Source: Leptodactylus fallax (lineage: Eukaryota; Chordata; Amphibia; Anura; Leptodactylidae). Taken from it: 64,000 bases of DNA. The stretch spans positions 744,501-808,500 of the forward strand of contig CAMRHE010000168.1 of the NCBI GenBank assembly GCA_947044405.1, given 5' to 3'. A program made the position numbers and the translations under genes. This document shows, one piece after another, positions 60,518 to 64,000 of this stretch; the stretch's first letter is position 1, and each line of letters opens with the position of its first letter. A model generated the notes under the pieces. It was not told the origin of the DNA. It saw only the letters and a list, made by a program, of their open reading frames with translations, and ran no database searches.

Positions 60518-60845
60518 TACTTTCCTTATCATATAACAGTGCTTTGTATATAAACTACCCTTTTGAGAAGTTAAATTATTAAAGAAGGTTGTGGTTAGAC
60601 ATTAAAGAAGCACCCTATTCTCTGGTCTGTTAGAAAGGTACATGATTTACATTTTATCAAAGAAATATTCTTACCGGTGGCTGTATTTGTGAATTAGCCA
60701 CTTTGTTCTAGTCCTCAGCTGTGTTGCATGACCAACAAATAAGACTCTCCAACTGGCACATAGTCCTATGTGTGGACAATTTCTCTATTCATTCCTGTGA
60801 GAGACTTGATGTGTGTTGAGAAACTGACTGTCCACACATAAGATA

Positions 60846-61140
60846 CCAGCCCGTATTCACACGACTGTGTGTGGGCCATATTTCCCATACTGAACTCCGC
60901 TCTATGAATAGAACTCACAGCATCATAGCTAGTTATGATGCAGTAAGCTCCTAAACAGCTAGATGTCAACTGAACTGAAAGCTTTATGTCAGTTCAGTAG
61001 CACACATTCAGGAACTTATAGGATCATAGTAAGGTATGGTGCAGTGAGCTCCATACATAAAACGGATTTCAGTCCTGGAAATGTTGCCCACACACAGACA
61101 CATGTTTACCAGATGGGACTGTGTTGTGTGAATAGTGGAT
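60846..61140. repeat. Foldback repeat with internal duplication
   Basis: CCCGTATTCACACGACTGTG mirrors GGACTGTGTTGTGTGAATAG. Inside, GCATCATAGCTAGTTATGATGC and GATCATAGTAAGGTATGGTGC are a diverged pair. Confidence 0.55.
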
Positions 61141-61834
61141 TACTTGCAGATACAGAGACCCGTAAGAATATTACTTTCAATACCATGCTATTTATATCAT
61201 GTACCAGGACATAAAATACTTTTTTGTGGAAGTACTCCTTTAAGCCAACAGGGAATTCTGGGAGATTTCAACTCCAAAGATCATAAAATTGTTAATTTAA
61301 GTTATTCAGCTTTTATGCAAGTTAAGAGTATCCTACAGTGAACTTACCCTTTAAGCTCAGTATGCACAACACCTTATTAGTACAGTATGCACCTTAAAAA
61401 CACAATTTTCAACTAAAGGTAATATAAATAAATTAAAGACATAAGTAAATGAATAAATATTGTTTGGTAATGAAAAATGCCATGAAACACCCAGGACAAC
61501 CATTATAGATTTACTCAAGTCCCCTATGTCTTAAGCTGTCTGGAATTTAGCCCAATGTATGATTGAGTTGGACAGGTTCCACGTGGCTAATCAAGACATA
61601 TTTGCTGTGCTCATGTTTTAATATAAAAGTGAAGTGCTTTCTGCATTGATCACAACTCTGATTTTCCAAAAACACAGAGGGAAAACATAATATGGGATCT
61701 CATCCACGGAAATAATAGCTGGAGGACTATATATTAGTATATGGTCCATCAAATTAAAATCAGCACAAAACAAAATGAAACCTTTCAAGTAAAAGTAATC
61801 TGTGGTTCTATTTATAAAATCCAGACACTTGGAG
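61141..61834. other. Non-coding DNA
   Basis: Nothing recognised. Confidence 0.4.
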
Positions 61835-62373
61835 GACCCCCTCACACAGTATAATATGATCCACAGTGGCCCCCATACAGTATAATATGATCCCCCCCCC
61901 CCGACTTCGGTGCTTCTGTCTCCTCAGACCCCAGAGTATAAGTAGAGGCCCAGGGGAAGTCATTAAAAATAACAAGCACTTATACTCACCTCTCATGGGC
62001 ATCCTCACTCCGTCCGGCTCTTTTCAGCATCTTCTTTGGTCTTCTTCTGCTTGAGACTGAGGTGACGCATCCCAGGCATCATTGCTGGGGCCTGTGACTG
62101 ACATCATTGCGCCTCAGTCACAGGCTGGAAAAGCCCCAGAGAGGATGCTGGGATGCGTCAGAAGCCCAGGAGAGGAGATTATAAGCATTTGTTATTTTTG
62201 TCACCTCCCCTGAGCTGGCATCTATTGGAATGGGGCCCAGCAACATGCCAGGACCCTTTCCATTAACATATGTATAGTGGTCAGGGAACCAGGCTTTCCC
62301 TGACTGCTATCATGGTGGTCCAGGAACCAGGCAATCTCCAGCAGGGGGTGTGAACGAGATTGTTACGCCACTG
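61835..62373. mobile_element. Fourth copy of the minisatellite module, with a hAT-type right end (locus D)
   Basis: Two units (CACAGTATAATATGATCCAC + AGTGGCCCCCA) are followed by CAGACCCCAGAGTATAAGTA, TATACTCACCT and a GC-richer part as at 10.2 kb. It ends GTTACGCCACTG at 62373; inverted, CAGTGGCGTAAC is a common hAT end. The left end and target duplication are missing. Confidence 0.6.
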
Positions 62374-63704
62374 AGTACACCCTTCCTGTTTGTATAGGAA
62401 GTAGGGGAGTAAAGGAGTAAGGAGCAGCCAGGTGCTGCTAGTCAAATGCCCTTGATTCATTGAACGCTGTACACTGTATACAGCCTCCAGCTCTGTACAC
62501 TGCAGCAGTGGTGCTAGGGAACCGCAGCTCTGCTTCCATTCATTTAAATAGGAGCAGAGAACTGCACATAAAAGAATGTCCACAAACCTCAACAATCTGA
62601 AGCAACACTGTATATAAGAGTGGGCCAAGATTCCTCCAGAATGATGTGAAAGACTGAAAAAGTCATACAGAAAACCATTCTTTTTGAGTTATGGCTGTTA
62701 ATGGTACTTCTACAGCTACTGATTTCATAGGAGGGTACTCAGTTTTTCACACATAGGACTAATTTTTAAAAATAATTAAACATGGAATCCATTGTGTGTT
62801 GTTGTTCATGTGAGGCTATATTTACCCAATTTTAAAGACTTAAGGACCAGATTATTGCGTCCTGATACCCACAACCATAGAATTAAAAGAGGGTGTACTT
62901 CTTATGACTGTATATTATACAATACCTTACAACTTTATGTACACCGTAAGTTACACAAAGTTGAGGCAGCATGCACATGAGCGTATATGGGGTCTGTATC
63001 AAACTGATTGTTAATGAGATGCGCTGGGAGATGCTTGTCACCCTCTCAGAATATAGTGGTAAATGCATTTGACATAAAACACTGCAGCCTGATGCACATT
63101 ACATCAAGATTTCCTCTAGAAGCTCCAAATTCAGAACCCCACTAGAAAATAAGGGGTCCACAATACAGTTCTGTTTTGCACACCACATTATGGGTCAAAA
63201 CGCACGCAGACTGGATTCACAGAGCACAGATGAGTGGATTCTGTAGTTAAATAGATGCTCTGAGTAATCTGACAAAATGCCATTTTTGCATTTAAAGTGC
63301 TTATTATAAATATGGCAGCATTTAGAGTTTTGAGCTTATTTCAGTCAATAATCTGATTTAGAAGGAAGCCCAACACAGCACTTGTGTTTACCGTCACTGC
63401 ATATGAGCAAACAGATTGCCAATTAAAATAAAAAAAACTATAAAAACAGAACTTCCCTTCAGAATATTTGTACGCAACATTCCAAAGCAAAGCACCATAT
63501 AATCAGGTTACTAAATGCAGCTACATTTTCTGCATACAGATACACACTAAAGTTTTATTACTAGAACGCTACAGGTATCCAAAGTGCTAGGGTTATGTTG
63601 GCCAAAAAAAACTGTAATGCGGTAAATATGTAATAAGTTTAATCACAGTTTAATTAAGGAAGACTGAATACAGAAAACAGCAAGAGGGTATGAAATACCT
63701 ATTG
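62374..63704. other. Non-coding DNA
   Basis: Nothing recognised. Confidence 0.4.
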
Positions 63705-63706
63705 TA

Positions 63707-64000
63707 CTGTGCAAACGTTTTAGGCATGTGTGGAAAAAATATTGCAAAGTAAGAATAATTTAAAAAATAGAAGTGATAATAGTTTTTGTTTTCAATTAAC
63801 AAGATGCAAAGTAGATCAAAACAGAAATGTAAATCAAATCAATATTTCCTGAAAGTGATGACATGGACCCCACAGAGCCCTGATCTCAACATCATCAAGT
63901 CTGTCTGAGATAACATGAATAGACAGAAAGATATGAGCAAATCCTTCATCCATAAATATCTGTGGTTACTTCTCCAAGATGTTTGGTACAATCTCTCTGC
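63707..64000 (+). mobile_element. Internally deleted Tc1-like element, family G, cut by the window end
   Basis: After TA 63705-63706 the end reads CTGTGCAAACGTTTTAGGCA. At about 63850 the terminal region (AATCAAATCAATATTT) jumps straight to the transposase C-terminal part: MTWTPQSPDLNIIKSV-stop. There NIIK replaces the catalytic Glu context NIIE, and TGA replaces the following Trp. About 1 kb of coding sequence is missing. The right end lies beyond 64000. Confidence 0.85.

Overview
This window is vertebrate nuclear DNA, most likely from an anuran amphibian. It is AT-rich and intron-like, with one protein-coding exon and dense DNA-transposon debris. The anuran call rests on three things: the exon is a tetrapod-type CSGALNACT1 exon diverged from the mammalian sequence; several full-length Tc1-like elements of families common in frogs and fish are present; and there are many TTAA-flanked foldback MITEs with TTAAAGG-type ends, as described for the Xenopus T2/Kolobok-like group. 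The species cannot be named from the sequence.

The only host gene seen is the first coding exon of CSGALNACT1 (chondroitin sulfate N-acetylgalactosaminyltransferase 1) on the minus strand at about 5719-6617, with the start codon at 6347-6349 and a canonical donor at 5717-5718. The gene has long introns in other vertebrates. I infer that 1-5716 is the intron after this exon and that most or all of 6618-64000 is the intron or flank leading to 5' UTR exons. No second coding exon was found.

Layout: 1-716 LINE 3' piece; 1405-2135 Penelope-like GIY-YIG piece; 4.1-5.7 kb foldback MITEs reaching to within about 50 bp of the CSGALNACT1 donor; 7.9-10.7 kb a minisatellite module split by a Tc1; 12-15 kb foldbacks; 17.1-19.7 kb a complete hAT element with target duplication; 20-22.5 kb MITEs; 23.2-25.3 kb a Tc1 split by a T2-like MITE; 28.9-30.4 kb L1-like RT pieces; 30.9-32.4 kb a large inverted-repeat element; 33.0-34.3 and 37.5-39.0 kb two Tc1 copies; 39.7-41.2 kb a second complete hAT element; 41.3-44.6 kb a Tc1 carrying another Tc1; 45.4-47.3 kb a LINE 3' end beside a hAT end; 48.9-53.6 kb MITEs and a Tc1 end; 55.6-57.3 kb a LINE RT piece; 58.3-62.4 kb MITEs, a Tc1 end and a fourth minisatellite module; 63.7-64.0 kb a deleted Tc1 running off the end.

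No new host system was found. The most unusual feature is a shared internal module (an approximately 31-bp minisatellite, perfect hairpins, donor-like sites and CRE-like TGACGTCA sites) that occurs inside two TSD-flanked hAT elements with different terminal repeats and at two or three further loci. Three Tc1 transposase genes are each only one or two lesions from an open frame, with DDE catalytic residues still visible. All element-family names come from motif recognition, not database search.
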